Shown here one piece after another: positions 33,546 through 50,340 of a stretch of DNA of 64,000 nt (the first letter of the stretch is position 1; each line of letters begins with the position of its first letter). The DNA lies in NCBI GenBank assembly GCA_944474755.1, contig OX104115.1, positions 55,370,648 through 55,434,647 on the forward strand, in the 5' to 3' direction. The notes beneath the pieces are model-generated. The model was not told the origin of the DNA, searched no databases, and saw only the letters and a list, made by a program, of their open reading frames with translations. Made by a program: the position numbers and the translations under genes. This DNA is from Limnoperna fortunei (taxonomy: Eukaryota; Mollusca; Bivalvia; Mytilida; Modiolidae).

Positions 33546-35249
33546 TTACCCGTTTGTTTTTGTTCTACCGCTATGATTGAGAGCACGATGACGATTGGAC
33601 CAACATCGTTATTAGCTATATACCGATTGGTCGAAACATACAAGATTTCATTGGACAGGAATGGAGGAATATGTTCAATCCATTTATTTTGCATTTTAGT
33701 TCGAAAAACAAATACAAAAAAAAAAAATAATAATAAAAAAAATAAAGCAAACAAACAAACAAACAAACAAACAAACAAACAACAAAAATCATAATAAAAC
33801 TAATAAAAGGACCAAAATTACTTCGCTCAGCTTTGATCTTTTTTTCCTCCACTATATATACCGGTATTTTCGTGTTTAATATAGTACATCGTCCGAATTA
33901 TCTAACAAATCACAAGCTATACATGTCGGAATAAACCGACCTAATACGCCTATTGGAATAAAAGACGTTTGTTGCACGAAGGGATATATTAAAAAATATT
34001 TCTTATTTTCTAAATAAGGTCGCCATTAGGGCAATTACATATAACAGTGTTATGATTGAAACAAATGTTAACATTACCATACATTATTACTTATACAAAT
34101 ACATGTATCACGTAAACAATTACAATGTAAATGTAACATTTAAGTATTGTTACTGTAGATGACAGAACCAGCACTCGCAAACCCGACCAGCAAAATGAAA
34201 GACTTTTAAAAAAAACTTACTTTTACAATATCAACTCACACCTTCCCACGAGAAAGTAAAAATGCAATTGACGCGCACGAACGTCTTGGGTCAACATTTT
34301 CTCGTCGTTTTGATAGGCGTTAAATAAAAAAAGGAACACGTATATTATGGCTTATTGTCGCGTTCTTGATTAGTTTTGAAATACACAGAGCTGCAATGTC
34401 CCAGGACACGCTTGTCTCACCAACTATTAATATTTTCAGCCCCGATGATATAAAAACCCGTCGTACCATACTAAAATTTAACATGATGTACATGCATCCA
34501 AAGTTTTCGTCGAAGGAAAAAAAAAACAACCAAACAAAACAAAACTTATGTCTCTCTCGATACAACTCAGTATGTACGTGGTTAACATGCATAGAAAACA
34601 AAGTAATTTCCATATTTCTTGGCTTAATACAAATGATATGAAGTGATCAAATTCAGAATGTATGTTTTTGAAAATGGAGAGAAAGTCGGAGAACATGTAC
34701 ATGAAATGGCCCTTTGACTTTGGTCAAGTACACAATCAAAATTTCTAATGTCTGTCAGTCGTTATTTCAAGAGACGAGTGTGAACAAAAATATTTATAAC
34801 ATAACATGCGTTTCAAATCTATTAAGTCTTGTTACCAGATCCTGTCTAGGTATTTTATAATTCATTATACTGTATTGCATTATTGAATTTATGAATAAAT
34901 ATGTCTAAATTAACATGCGTTTGCAGTCGTTTGTGGGGAAAGTATAGATATGTTGCTCAAGTTTCTTTTCTTTATCTACGCTGATTAAAAATAAAAAGAT
35001 AAATAAATTCGACAATTAACGAGTGAACGGAGCTTCTGATTCTGGGCTGTGGGTTCATAGCTCTGTTTTGTTTTGACTGCTATAATATGCATTTGTTAGT
35101 GTCTGCATTTTTTTAATTTAATTTTGTTTGTGCGCGTGTGTCTGTTTTTTGTTGTTGTTGTGTGTGTTTGTTTGTATATTCGTTTGTTGATGTAGGGTTT
35201 TTTTTGGGGTACGTATATACATCGTTTGAATTGATGGTGAAACAACAAT

Positions 35250-35290
35250 TAGACTCTTTTTGAAAATTGTTGGTGGCCCTGAAAAGGGCC
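35250..35290 (-). terminator. H2A 3' processing module, unit 5
   Basis: Stem-loop 35275-35290, downstream element 35250-35263. Confidence 0.96.
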
Positions 35291-35321
35291 GTTGTTTTGT
35301 AGATTGGAAGAGATCCACTGT

Positions 35322-35976
<655 letters not shown>

Positions 35977-36351
35977 ATGCCACCAAAAGTAGGATCAAAG
36001 GGAGCCAAGAAGGCCGTCACTAAGACTAAAGCCGCCCGGGCCAGCGGAGACAAAAAGAGAAGGAGGAGGAGGCGTGAATCCTATGCCATCTACATCTACA
36101 AAGTCTTGAGACAGGTACACCCCGATACCGGTGTGTCCAGCAAGGCAATGTCCATCATGAACAGTTTCGTCAACGACATCTTTGAACGTATTGCCGCTGA
36201 AGCCAGCCGTCTCGCCCACTACAACAAGAGATCTACCATCACATCTAGGGAGATCCAAACCGCTGTCCGTCTACTCTTGCCAGGAGAGTTGGCCAAGCAC
36301 GCCGTCAGCGAAGGAACAAAGGCTGTAACCAAATACACAAGCAGCAAGTAA
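35977..36351 (+). CDS. H2B: Histone H2B, copy 5
   Basis: 124 residues, translation identical to copy 1. Confidence 0.98.
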   Translation: MPPKVGSKGAKKAVTKTKAARASGDKKRRRRRRESYAIYIYKVLRQVHPDTGVSSKAMSIMNSFVNDIFERIAAEASRLAHYNKRSTITSREIQTAVRLLLPGELAKHAVSEGTKAVTKYTSSK

Positions 36352-36380
36352 AGTCTTACAGGCGACTTCTACAACAAACG

Positions 36381-36421
36381 GCCCTTTTCAGGGCCACCAA
36401 CATTTCTCAAAAAGAATCTAA
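36381..36421 (+). terminator. H2B 3' processing module, unit 5
   Basis: Stem-loop 36381-36396, downstream element 36408-36421. Confidence 0.96.
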
Positions 36422-36980
36422 ATTGTTGTCAGTCAATTTCACGTATTAGCCACTTACTTAATACCCTTCTCACATGTGTGTCGACTGTTATTTATCTTCC
36501 CCCACCCCTCTCTCTCTGTCGTATACACAATACCCCCGTCGCAAACACAGCAATAAAAATCAAACCCACTAAACTATATATTATATGAAAGTTAACTGTG
36601 TATACCTTATAGTCTACCGATCTACACGTACATTCTACTTGCAAACAATGATCAGAGAAAAAATTCCCACCTTGGACATATCTTACAACAGTTACAATTA
36701 TGAATACAAGATACGTCGGAATAAGCAAAACAAACAAAGAAATGTACAGAAATAAGTGCACGTAGTTTAAATTAAAGAGCAAGGGTTGCTTTCGGTAGAT
36801 TTTTATTTTCTTTATAATATAAATTAACAGGTATTTAGATTAAATACGTAGCGGACGAATGCAGGCCCTCCCTTCTTGTGTAATAAAAAAAAAATGGGGT
36901 CCTGTAAATGGAATGTGCTGGAGTGGGGAAATAGCTACTATATATTTTCTTATTGTGAGAACTGACTTGGAAACAACAAC

Positions 36981-37021
36981 TAGATTCTTTTTGAAAAGTA
37001 TTGGTGGCCCTGAAAAGGGCC
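36981..37021 (-). terminator. H4 3' processing module, unit 6 gene
   Basis: Stem-loop 37006-37021, downstream element 36981-36994, serving H4 copy 6. Confidence 0.96.
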
Positions 37022-37054
37022 GTTATATTGTTTTGGTGGTCTGTCTATTCACGT

Positions 37055-37381
<327 letters not shown>

Positions 37382-38996
37382 TCAATCGAGCAATGACTTC
37401 CAACCGGCTAAAAAATCTATATATGTAGGCAACGAGGCCGTGAAAGAGATATCATCTTCTTGAAACCATGGCATTGATTGGTTGGTTTCATTATTTTCCG
37501 GGAGGTAACTCTGTATGGTTTACAAATTATGTACACTTTCAATCCACTTTTTGCTGTTATTTTTAACAGAAAAACAAATTTCATAAAAAAAAGACACAAG
37601 CCAAACTAAACATTTAATTTTTCCTTTGCCTTTTTTGATGATATCAGAATTTTCCCTCTGTTTTACCTGTTCTCAATGTCACGAACAAGAAATAACCACT
37701 ATAGTACCAGAGCAAGAAGAGTACAATAAAAAAATAAAATAACAAAATAATGACAATAATAACAGTAGTAGTAGTAATAATAATAACAAAAACAATAAAA
37801 CATAAACAAAAAATTAAAAAACAAAAAAAAAGTATTTTATACATTACAGAATCTAAAACAGTGTTGGCATGAGGAGAAATGGATCGACTATATTCATATG
37901 TTGGTAGGGAGGGCAATCAACACAGTGTGCACATTATCACTGAGGTCACATTGCTGGAATTTTTTATTTTTTTTTCTTGTTTTCTACTTGTTGAAGTTTT
38001 TTTTTTTTTTTTTTCTTGGTGTGTGAGTGTAATCTATATGTCTGTGTTGGGCATTGACATCAACAGTTGTGCATTTTTATGTGCAATACATAGAAGTAAA
38101 ACTGAATACAAGTTACAGGGAAAAAAATCTTGTTCAAACCGATATTGCACATTTTGGAGAAATTAAGAAGCCTATGGCCCAAGACCAAAATTATCGAACT
38201 TTGATTCTCTTGTCGTTGTCCACGAATATATTCCCCCCTAAAAAACATGAGTATTTCGTGCATATTTGCTTCAATGCGTTTTATTTTGGTATGGGAGTAC
38301 TCTTGGGTCACTTAAAAGAAGAGTGTTCAATTAAAATGTTTGCAACTACACATTTAATGAAAATTTGGTGAACTAGGAATAATTTGGTTCAGTGAAAACA
38401 GCAGAAACAGTCTATTTGCAGCCTCTCTATCTTCATCGCTTACGGAAGGGATCATTCCAGAGATTTGCACAGAATTTGAAATTGTCAATTTTTCAAATTT
38501 GTGGATACTAGTACTGCAATTAATTTTAAACCACCAAATGGCATTGTTCCATAGGCAGTACATTGCATACAGTATACGGTATAAACACATGTACTAAATT
38601 TTAAATTATATCAATGGAAAAAAAATTATACTAAATAAAATTTAAACAAGTAAAACCATAAGTGGTTATTCATGTCATGTATTGTTATTTAAAATTGACA
38701 AACTTGGGAAGAGTAATGGAAAATTCTTTGACAGAAAAATAATATTTTAGCTCGTGTTAGTAGCATCTATGGGCTTGCTTAATTCACTGAGACATGTAAT
38801 TTCATTTCATATATGTAAATTTCTTCTTTAAATGTCTTCTTCTATGCAAGAAAATAATCCACAGCTCACTTGTTACCGACTTGGGATCTGTTTTATTGTC
38901 ATCTTTCTTCTGTGTTTATTGGTGGCAGGCAAATATAAACAAACAAGCTCATTTCCCATATTCTTCAATCTCAAAAAAAAAATATATATATATATA

Positions 38997-39038
<42 letters not shown>

Positions 39039-39318
39039 ATGACATACATACATACTGACAAAAAAAAACAAACAAACTAAAATCTGGTGGATTTCAGCTA
39101 TGAACATATTAGCATTGCTTATAAGATGATCACATTGTTTCCTTGTGAAATGGCAGATAAATGAGTAGGAGATAAAGCAAAAGAGGTGTAAATATTTGCT
39201 GTTTTTGTTTTTTGTTTTCCCTTCATATTTGTTTAATTTTTGTTGGTAGTATTTGGTGTTTATTTTAAGGGGGAGTGTTTGTTATGAGAGGACGTGTATC
39301 AGGAGTTGAACAACCATA

Positions 39319-39359
39319 TAGACTCTTTTTGAATAATATTGGTGGCCCTGAAAAGGGCC
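39319..39359 (-). terminator. H3 3' processing module, unit 6
   Basis: Stem-loop 39344-39359, downstream element 39319-39332. Confidence 0.96.
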
Positions 39360-39389
39360 GTTATAATGAAGATGTGAAAACTTCACAGC

Positions 39390-39857
<468 letters not shown>

Positions 39858-41561
39858 TTACCCGTTTGTTTTTGTTCTACCGCTATGATTGAGAGCACGA
39901 TGACGATTGGACCAACATCGTTATTAGCTATATACCGATTGGTCGAAACATACAAGATTTCATTGGACAGGAATGGAGGAATATGTTCAATCCATTTATT
40001 TTGCATTTTAGTTCGAAAAACAAATACAAAAAAAAAAAATAATAATAAAAAAAATAAAGCAAACAAACAAACAAACAAACAAACAAACAAACAACAAAAA
40101 TCATAATAAAACTAATAAAAGGACCAAAATTACTTCGCTCAGCTTTGATCTTTTTTTCCTCCACTATATATACCGGTATTTTCGTGTTTAATATAGTACA
40201 TCGTCCGAATTATCTAACAAATCACAAGCTATACATGTCGGAATAAACCGACCTAATACGCCTATTGGAATAAAAGACGTTTGTTGCACGAAGGGATATA
40301 TTAAAAAATATTTCTTATTTTCTAAATAAGGTCGCCATTAGGGCAATTACATATAACAGTGTTATGATTGAAACAAATGTTAACATTACCATACATTATT
40401 ACTTATACAAATACATGTATCACGTAAACAATTACAATGTAAATGTAACATTTAAGTATTGTTACTGTAGATGACAGAACCAGCACTCGCAAACCCGACC
40501 AGCAAAATGAAAGACTTTTAAAAAAAACTTACTTTTACAATATCAACTCACACCTTCCCACGAGAAAGTAAAAATGCAATTGACGCGCACGAACGTCTTG
40601 GGTCAACATTTTCTCGTCGTTTTGATAGGCGTTAAATAAAAAAAGGAACACGTATATTATGGCTTATTGTCGCGTTCTTGATTAGTTTTGAAATACACAG
40701 AGCTGCAATGTCCCAGGACACGCTTGTCTCACCAACTATTAATATTTTCAGCCCCGATGATATAAAAACCCGTCGTACCATACTAAAATTTAACATGATG
40801 TACATGCATCCAAAGTTTTCGTCGAAGGAAAAAAAAAACAACCAAACAAAACAAAACTTATGTCTCTCTCGATACAACTCAGTATGTACGTGGTTAACAT
40901 GCATAGAAAACAAAGTAATTTCCATATTTCTTGGCTTAATACAAATGATATGAAGTGATCAAATTCAGAATGTATGTTTTTGAAAATGGAGAGAAAGTCG
41001 GAGAACATGTACATGAAATGGCCCTTTGACTTTGGTCAAGTACACAATCAAAATTTCTAATGTCTGTCAGTCGTTATTTCAAGAGACGAGTGTGAACAAA
41101 AATATTTATAACATAACATGCGTTTCAAATCTATTAAGTCTTGTTACCAGATCCTGTCTAGGTATTTTATAATTCATTATACTGTATTGCATTATTGAAT
41201 TTATGAATAAATATGTCTAAATTAACATGCGTTTGCAGTCGTTTGTGGGGAAAGTATAGATATGTTGCTCAAGTTTCTTTTCTTTATCTACGCTGATTAA
41301 AAATAAAAAGATAAATAAATTCGACAATTAACGAGTGAACGGAGCTTCTGATTCTGGGCTGTGGGTTCATAGCTCTGTTTTGTTTTGACTGCTATAATAT
41401 GCATTTGTTAGTGTCTGCATTTTTTTAATTTAATTTTGTTTGTGCGCGTGTGTCTGTTTTTTGTTGTTGTTGTGTGTGTTTGTTTGTATATTCGTTTGTT
41501 GATGTAGGGTTTTTTTTGGGGTACGTATATACATCGTTTGAATTGATGGTGAAACAACAAT

Positions 41562-41602
41562 TAGACTCTTTTTGAAAATTGTTGGTGGCCCTGAAAAGGG
41601 CC
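41562..41602 (-). terminator. H2A 3' processing module, unit 6
   Basis: Stem-loop 41587-41602, downstream element 41562-41575. Confidence 0.96.
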
Positions 41603-41633
41603 GTTGTTTTGTAGATTGGAAGAGATCCACTGT

Positions 41634-42288
<655 letters not shown>

Positions 42289-42663
42289 ATGCCACCAAAA
42301 GTAGGATCAAAGGGAGCCAAGAAGGCCGTCACTAAGACTAAAGCCGCCCGGGCCAGCGGAGACAAAAAGAGAAGGAGGAGGAGGCGTGAATCCTATGCCA
42401 TCTACATCTACAAAGTCTTGAGACAGGTACACCCCGATACCGGTGTGTCCAGCAAGGCAATGTCCATCATGAACAGTTTCGTCAACGACATCTTTGAACG
42501 TATTGCCGCTGAAGCCAGCCGTCTCGCCCACTACAACAAGAGATCTACCATCACATCTAGGGAGATCCAAACCGCTGTCCGTCTACTCTTGCCAGGAGAG
42601 TTGGCCAAGCACGCCGTCAGCGAAGGAACAAAGGCTGTAACCAAATACACAAGCAGCAAGTAA
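42289..42663 (+). CDS. H2B: Histone H2B, copy 6
   Basis: 124 residues, translation identical to copy 1. Confidence 0.98.
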   Translation: MPPKVGSKGAKKAVTKTKAARASGDKKRRRRRRESYAIYIYKVLRQVHPDTGVSSKAMSIMNSFVNDIFERIAAEASRLAHYNKRSTITSREIQTAVRLLLPGELAKHAVSEGTKAVTKYTSSK

Positions 42664-42692
42664 AGTCTTACAGGCGACTTCTACAACAAACG

Positions 42693-42733
42693 GCCCTTTT
42701 CAGGGCCACCAACATTTCTCAAAAAGAATCTAA
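42693..42733 (+). terminator. H2B 3' processing module, unit 6
   Basis: Stem-loop 42693-42708, downstream element 42720-42733. Confidence 0.96.
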
Positions 42734-43292
42734 ATTGTTGTCAGTCAATTTCACGTATTAGCCACTTACTTAATACCCTTCTCACATGTGTGTCGACTGT
42801 TATTTATCTTCCCCCACCCCTCTCTCTCTGTCGTATACACAATACCCCCGTCGCAAACACAGCAATAAAAATCAAACCCACTAAACTATATATTATATGA
42901 AAGTTAACTGTGTATACCTTATAGTCTACCGATCTACACGTACATTCTACTTGCAAACAATGATCAGAGAAAAAATTCCCACCTTGGACATATCTTACAA
43001 CAGTTACAATTATGAATACAAGATACGTCGGAATAAGCAAAACAAACAAAGAAATGTACAGAAATAAGTGCACGTAGTTTAAATTAAAGAGCAAGGGTTG
43101 CTTTCGGTAGATTTTTATTTTCTTTATAATATAAATTAACAGGTATTTAGATTAAATACGTAGCGGACGAATGCAGGCCCTCCCTTCTTGTGTAATAAAA
43201 AAAAAATGGGGTCCTGTAAATGGAATGTGCTGGAGTGGGGAAATAGCTACTATATATTTTCTTATTGTGAGAACTGACTTGGAAACAACAAC

Positions 43293-43333
43293 TAGATTCT
43301 TTTTGAAAAGTATTGGTGGCCCTGAAAAGGGCC
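43293..43333 (-). terminator. H4 3' processing module, unit 7 gene
   Basis: Stem-loop 43318-43333, downstream element 43293-43306, serving H4 copy 7. Confidence 0.96.
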
Positions 43334-43366
43334 GTTATATTGTTTTGGTGGTCTGTCTATTCACGT

Positions 43367-43693
<327 letters not shown>

Positions 43694-45309
43694 TCAATCG
43701 AGCAATGACTTCCAACCGGCTAAAAAATCTATATATGTAGGCAACGAGGCCGTGAAAGAGATATCATCTTCTTGAAACCATGGCATTGATTGGTTGGTTT
43801 CATTATTTTCCGGGAGGTAACTCTGTATGGTTTACAAATTATGTACACTTTCAATCCACTTTTTGCTGTTATTTTTAACAGAAAAACAAATTTCATAAAA
43901 AAAAGACACAAGCCAAACTAAACATTTAATTTTTCCTTTGCCTTTTTTGATGATATCAGAATTTTCCCTCTGTTTTACCTGTTCTCAATGTCACGAACAA
44001 GAAATAACCACTATAGTACCAGAGCAAGAAGAGTACAATAAAAAAATAAAATAACAAAATAATGACAATAATAACAGTAGTAGTAGTAATAATAATAACA
44101 AAAACAATAAAACATAAACAAAAAATTAAAAAACAAAAAAAAAGTATTTTATACATTACAGAATCTAAAACAGTGTTGGCATGAGGAGAAATGGATCGAC
44201 TATATTCATATGTTGGTAGGGAGGGCAATCAACACAGTGTGCACATTATCACTGAGGTCACATTGCTGGAATTTTTTATTTTTTTTTCTTGTTTTCTACT
44301 TGTTGAAGTTTTTTTTTTTTTTTTTTTGTTGGTGTGTGAGTGTAATCTATATGTCTGTGTTGGGCATTGACATCAACAGTTGTGCATTTTTATGTGCAAT
44401 ACATAGAAGTAAAACTGAATACAAGTTACAGGGAAAAAAATCTTGTTCAAACCGATATTGCACATTTTGGAGAAATTAAGAAGCCTATGGCCCAAGACCA
44501 AAATTATCGAACTTTGATTCTCTTGTCGTTGTCCACGAATATATTCCCCCCTAAAAAACATGAGTATTTCGTGCATATTTGCTTCAATGCGTTTTATTTT
44601 GGTATGGGAGTACTCTTGGGTCACTTAAAAGAAGAGTGTTCAATTAAAATGTTTGCAACTACACATTTAATGAAAATTTGGTGAACTAGGAATAATTTGG
44701 TTCAGTGAAAACAGCAGAAACAGTCTATTTGCAGCCTCTCTATCTTCATCGCTTACGGAAGGGATCATTCCAGAGATTTGCACAGAATTTGAAATTGTCA
44801 ATTTTTCAAATTTGTGGATACTAGTACTGCAATTAATTTTAAACCACCAAATGGCATTGTTCCATAGGCAGTACATTGCATACAGTATACGGTATAAACA
44901 CATGTACTAAATTTTAAATTATATCAATGGAAAAAAAATTATACTAAATAAAATTTAAACAAGTAAAACCATAAGTGGTTATTCATGTCATGTATTGTTA
45001 TTTAAAATTGACAAACTTGGGAAGAGTAATGGAAAATTCTTTGACAGAAAAATAATATTTTAGCTCGTGTTAGTAGCATCTATGGGCTTGCTTAATTCAC
45101 TGAGACATGTAATTTCATTTCATATATGTAAATTTCTTCTTTAAATGTCTTCTTCTATGCAAGAAAATAATCCACAGCTCACTTGTTACCGACTTGGGAT
45201 CTGTTTTATTGTCATCTTTCTTCTGTGTTTATTGGTGGCAGGCAAATATAAACAAACAAGCTCATTTCCCATATTCTTCAATCTCAAAAAAAAAATATAT
45301 ATATATATA

Positions 45310-45351
<42 letters not shown>

Positions 45352-45631
45352 ATGACATACATACATACTGACAAAAAAAAACAAACAAACTAAAATCTGG
45401 TGGATTTCAGCTATGAACATATTAGCATTGCTTATAAGATGATCACATTGTTTCCTTGTGAAATGGCAGATAAATGAGTAGGAGATAAAGCAAAAGAGGT
45501 GTAAATATTTGCTGTTTTTGTTTTTTGTTTTCCCTTCATATTTGTTTAATTTTTGTTGGTAGTATTTGGTGTTTATTTTAAGGGGGAGTGTTTGTTATGA
45601 GAGGACGTGTATCAGGAGTTGAACAACCATA

Positions 45632-45672
45632 TAGACTCTTTTTGAATAATATTGGTGGCCCTGAAAAGGGCC
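45632..45672 (-). terminator. H3 3' processing module, unit 7
   Basis: Stem-loop 45657-45672, downstream element 45632-45645. Confidence 0.96.
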
Positions 45673-45702
45673 GTTATAATGAAGATGTGAAAACTTCACA
45701 GC

Positions 45703-46170
<468 letters not shown>

Positions 46171-47874
46171 TTACCCGTTTGTTTTTGTTCTACCGCTATG
46201 ATTGAGAGCACGATGACGATTGGACCAACATCGTTATTAGCTATATACCGATTGGTCGAAACATACAAGATTTCATTGGACAGGAATGGAGGAATATGTT
46301 CAATCCATTTATTTTGCATTTTAGTTCGAAAAACAAATACAAAAAAAAAAAATAATAATAAAAAAAATAAAGCAAACAAACAAACAAACAAACAAACAAA
46401 CAAACAACAAAAATCATAATAAAACTAATAAAAGGACCAAAATTACTTCGCTCAGCTTTGATCTTTTTTTCCTCCACTATATATACCGGTATTTTCGTGT
46501 TTAATATAGTACATCGTCCGAATTATCTAACAAATCACAAGCTATACATGTCGGAATAAACCGACCTAATACGCCTATTGGAATAAAAGACGTTTGTTGC
46601 ACGAAGGGATATATTAAAAAATATTTCTTATTTTCTAAATAAGGTCGCCATTAGGGCAATTACATATAACAGTGTTATGATTGAAACAAATGTTAACATT
46701 ACCATACATTATTACTTATACAAATACATGTATCACGTAAACAATTACAATGTAAATGTAACATTTAAGTATTGTTACTGTAGATGACAGAACCAGCACT
46801 CGCAAACCCGACCAGCAAAATGAAAGACTTTTAAAAAAAACTTACTTTTACAATATCAACTCACACCTTCCCACGAGAAAGTAAAAATGCAATTGACGCG
46901 CACGAACGTCTTGGGTCAACATTTTCTCGTCGTTTTGATAGGCGTTAAATAAAAAAAGGAACACGTATATTATGGCTTATTGTCGCGTTCTTGATTAGTT
47001 TTGAAATACACAGAGCTGCAATGTCCCAGGACACGCTTGTCTCACCAACTATTAATATTTTCAGCCCCGATGATATAAAAACCCGTCGTACCATACTAAA
47101 ATTTAACATGATGTACATGCATCCAAAGTTTTCGTCGAAGGAAAAAAAAAACAACCAAACAAAACAAAACTTATGTCTCTCTCGATACAACTCAGTATGT
47201 ACGTGGTTAACATGCATAGAAAACAAAGTAATTTCCATATTTCTTGGCTTAATACAAATGATATGAAGTGATCAAATTCAGAATGTATGTTTTTGAAAAT
47301 GGAGAGAAAGTCGGAGAACATGTACATGAAATGGCCCTTTGACTTTGGTCAAGTACACAATCAAAATTTCTAATGTCTGTCAGTCGTTATTTCAAGAGAC
47401 GAGTGTGAACAAAAATATTTATAACATAACATGCGTTTCAAATCTATTAAGTCTTGTTACCAGATCCTGTCTAGGTATTTTATAATTCATTATACTGTAT
47501 TGCATTATTGAATTTATGAATAAATATGTCTAAATTAACATGCGTTTGCAGTCGTTTGTGGGGAAAGTATAGATATGTTGCTCAAGTTTCTTTTCTTTAT
47601 CTACGCTGATTAAAAATAAAAAGATAAATAAATTCGACAATTAACGAGTGAACGGAGCTTCTGATTCTGGGCTGTGGGTTCATAGCTCTGTTTTGTTTTG
47701 ACTGCTATAATATGCATTTGTTAGTGTCTGCATTTTTTTAATTTAATTTTGTTTGTGCGCGTGTGTCTGTTTTTTGTTGTTGTTGTGTGTGTTTGTTTGT
47801 ATATTCGTTTGTTGATGTAGGGTTTTTTTTGGGGTACGTATATACATCGTTTGAATTGATGGTGAAACAACAAT

Positions 47875-47915
47875 TAGACTCTTTTTGAAAATTGTTGGTG
47901 GCCCTGAAAAGGGCC
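47875..47915 (-). terminator. H2A 3' processing module, unit 7
   Basis: Stem-loop 47900-47915, downstream element 47875-47888. Confidence 0.96.
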
Positions 47916-47946
47916 GTTGTTTTGTAGATTGGAAGAGATCCACTGT

Positions 47947-48601
<655 letters not shown>

Positions 48602-48976
48602 ATGCCACCAAAAGTAGGATCAAAGGGAGCCAAGAAGGCCGTCACTAAGACTAAAGCCGCCCGGGCCAGCGGAGACAAAAAGAGAAGGAGGAGGAGGCGT
48701 GAATCCTATGCCATCTACATCTACAAAGTCTTGAGACAGGTACACCCCGATACCGGTGTGTCCAGCAAGGCAATGTCCATCATGAACAGTTTCGTCAACG
48801 ACATCTTTGAACGTATTGCCGCTGAAGCCAGCCGTCTCGCCCACTACAACAAGAGATCTACCATCACATCTAGGGAGATCCAAACCGCTGTCCGTCTACT
48901 CTTGCCAGGAGAGTTGGCCAAGCACGCCGTCAGCGAAGGAACAAAGGCTGTAACCAAATACACAAGCAGCAAGTAA
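48602..48976 (+). CDS. H2B: Histone H2B, copy 7
   Basis: 124 residues, translation identical to copy 1. Its convergent H4 partner is lost in the gap. Confidence 0.98.
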   Translation: MPPKVGSKGAKKAVTKTKAARASGDKKRRRRRRESYAIYIYKVLRQVHPDTGVSSKAMSIMNSFVNDIFERIAAEASRLAHYNKRSTITSREIQTAVRLLLPGELAKHAVSEGTKAVTKYTSSK

Positions 48977-49005
48977 AGTCTTACAGGCGACTTCTACAAC
49001 AAACG

Positions 49006-49046
49006 GCCCTTTTCAGGGCCACCAACATTTCTCAAAAAGAATCTAA
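49006..49046 (+). terminator. H2B 3' processing module, unit 7
   Basis: Stem-loop 49006-49021, downstream element 49033-49046. Confidence 0.96.
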
Positions 49047-49605
49047 ATTGTTGTCAGTCAATTTCACGTATTAGCCACTTACTTAATACCCTTCTCACAT
49101 GTGTGTCGACTGTTATTTATCTTCCCCCACCCCTCTCTCTCTGTCGTATACACAATACCCCCGTCGCAAACACAGCAATAAAAATCAAACCCACTAAACT
49201 ATATATTATATGAAAGTTAACTGTGTATACCTTATAGTCTACCGATCTACACGTACATTCTACTTGCAAACAATGATCAGAGAAAAAATTCCCACCTTGG
49301 ACATATCTTACAACAGTTACAATTATGAATACAAGATACGTCGGAATAAGCAAAACAAACAAAGAAATGTACAGAAATAAGTGCACGTAGTTTAAATTAA
49401 AGAGCAAGGGTTGCTTTCGGTAGATTTTTATTTTCTTTATAATATAAATTAACAGGTATTTAGATTAAATACGTAGCGGACGAATGCAGGCCCTCCCTTC
49501 TTGTGTAATAAAAAAAAAATGGGGTCCTGTAAATGGAATGTGCTGGAGTGGGGAAATAGCTACTATATATTTTCTTATTGTGAGAACTGACTTGGAAACA
49601 ACAAC

Positions 49606-49646
49606 TAGATTCTTTTTGAAAAGTATTGGTGGCCCTGAAAAGGGCC
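49606..49646 (-). terminator. Orphan H4 3' processing module at the array end
   Basis: Stem-loop 49631-49646 and downstream element 49606-49619, identical to those of the other H4 genes. The H4 coding region should start 33 nt to the right and run 312 bp, but 200 N and then unrelated sequence follow. It implies at least one more H4 gene in the missing DNA. Confidence 0.93.
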
Positions 49647-49648
49647 GT

Positions 49649-49848
49649 NNNNNNNNNNNNNNNNNNNNNNNNNNNNNNNNNNNNNNNNNNNNNNNNNNNN
49701 NNNNNNNNNNNNNNNNNNNNNNNNNNNNNNNNNNNNNNNNNNNNNNNNNNNNNNNNNNNNNNNNNNNNNNNNNNNNNNNNNNNNNNNNNNNNNNNNNNNN
49801 NNNNNNNNNNNNNNNNNNNNNNNNNNNNNNNNNNNNNNNNNNNNNNNN
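49649..49848. other. Assembly gap of 200 N
   Basis: Exactly 200 N between the last repeat unit and the right flank. It is shorter than the H4 gene expected to start within it, so the real missing length must be larger or the join is wrong. Confidence 0.98.
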
Positions 49849-49934
49849 TAGTTAATGAATATAATTGTGCTTAAAAAAGATAATTTAGAAGATTTATTAT
49901 TTATATTGCGAATATACTATTTCTACAATTCTTA

Positions 49935-50340
49935 GTGACCAAAGGTCAATTTTTTTAGTAGATTATTGTCTCAGTATAAAACGCTTTAGTTGATAGGGGT
50001 ATAACTACTAGTCCAAATCAACAGCAGTCACATGGAAAATGTGAAATGTTAAATGGTACACTTGAAAAGGTTTTAAAGAAACATTGCTTTAGTCATGAGA
50101 AAGACTGGGATGGAATGTTGCCGTACGAATTGTTTGCGTATAGAGAGGTTCCGGACGAGGAAACTGGTCTTTCCCCGTTTGATTTGTTATATGGTTGGCC
50201 AGTATAAGGCCCTACCAACATATTAAAATTAGCTGAAATGCAAGATGTAATGAAAGAAAACGTGCACGAGAAGCCATATAAAATGAAAGAGTGGTATGAC
50301 AGAAATGCATGTAAACGCACGTTTACAGAAGAAGATGACG
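49935..50340 (+). pseudogene. Ty3/gypsy-like integrase core, degenerate
   Basis: In broken plus-strand frames this stretch shows the C-terminal half of an LTR-retrotransposon integrase: a TTSP block and SHGKCE around 50010-50050, which carries the last catalytic Glu of the DDE triad, then DWDGMLPYELFAYREV and GLSPFDLLYGWP at about 50107-50200. These match the usual W-x-x-x-L-P-x-x-x-x-A-Y-R and T-G-x-S-P-x-x-L-x-x-G blocks. Stop codons at about 50204 and 50343 and earlier ones show it is dead. The first two catalytic Asp would lie in or before the gap. Confidence 0.7.
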
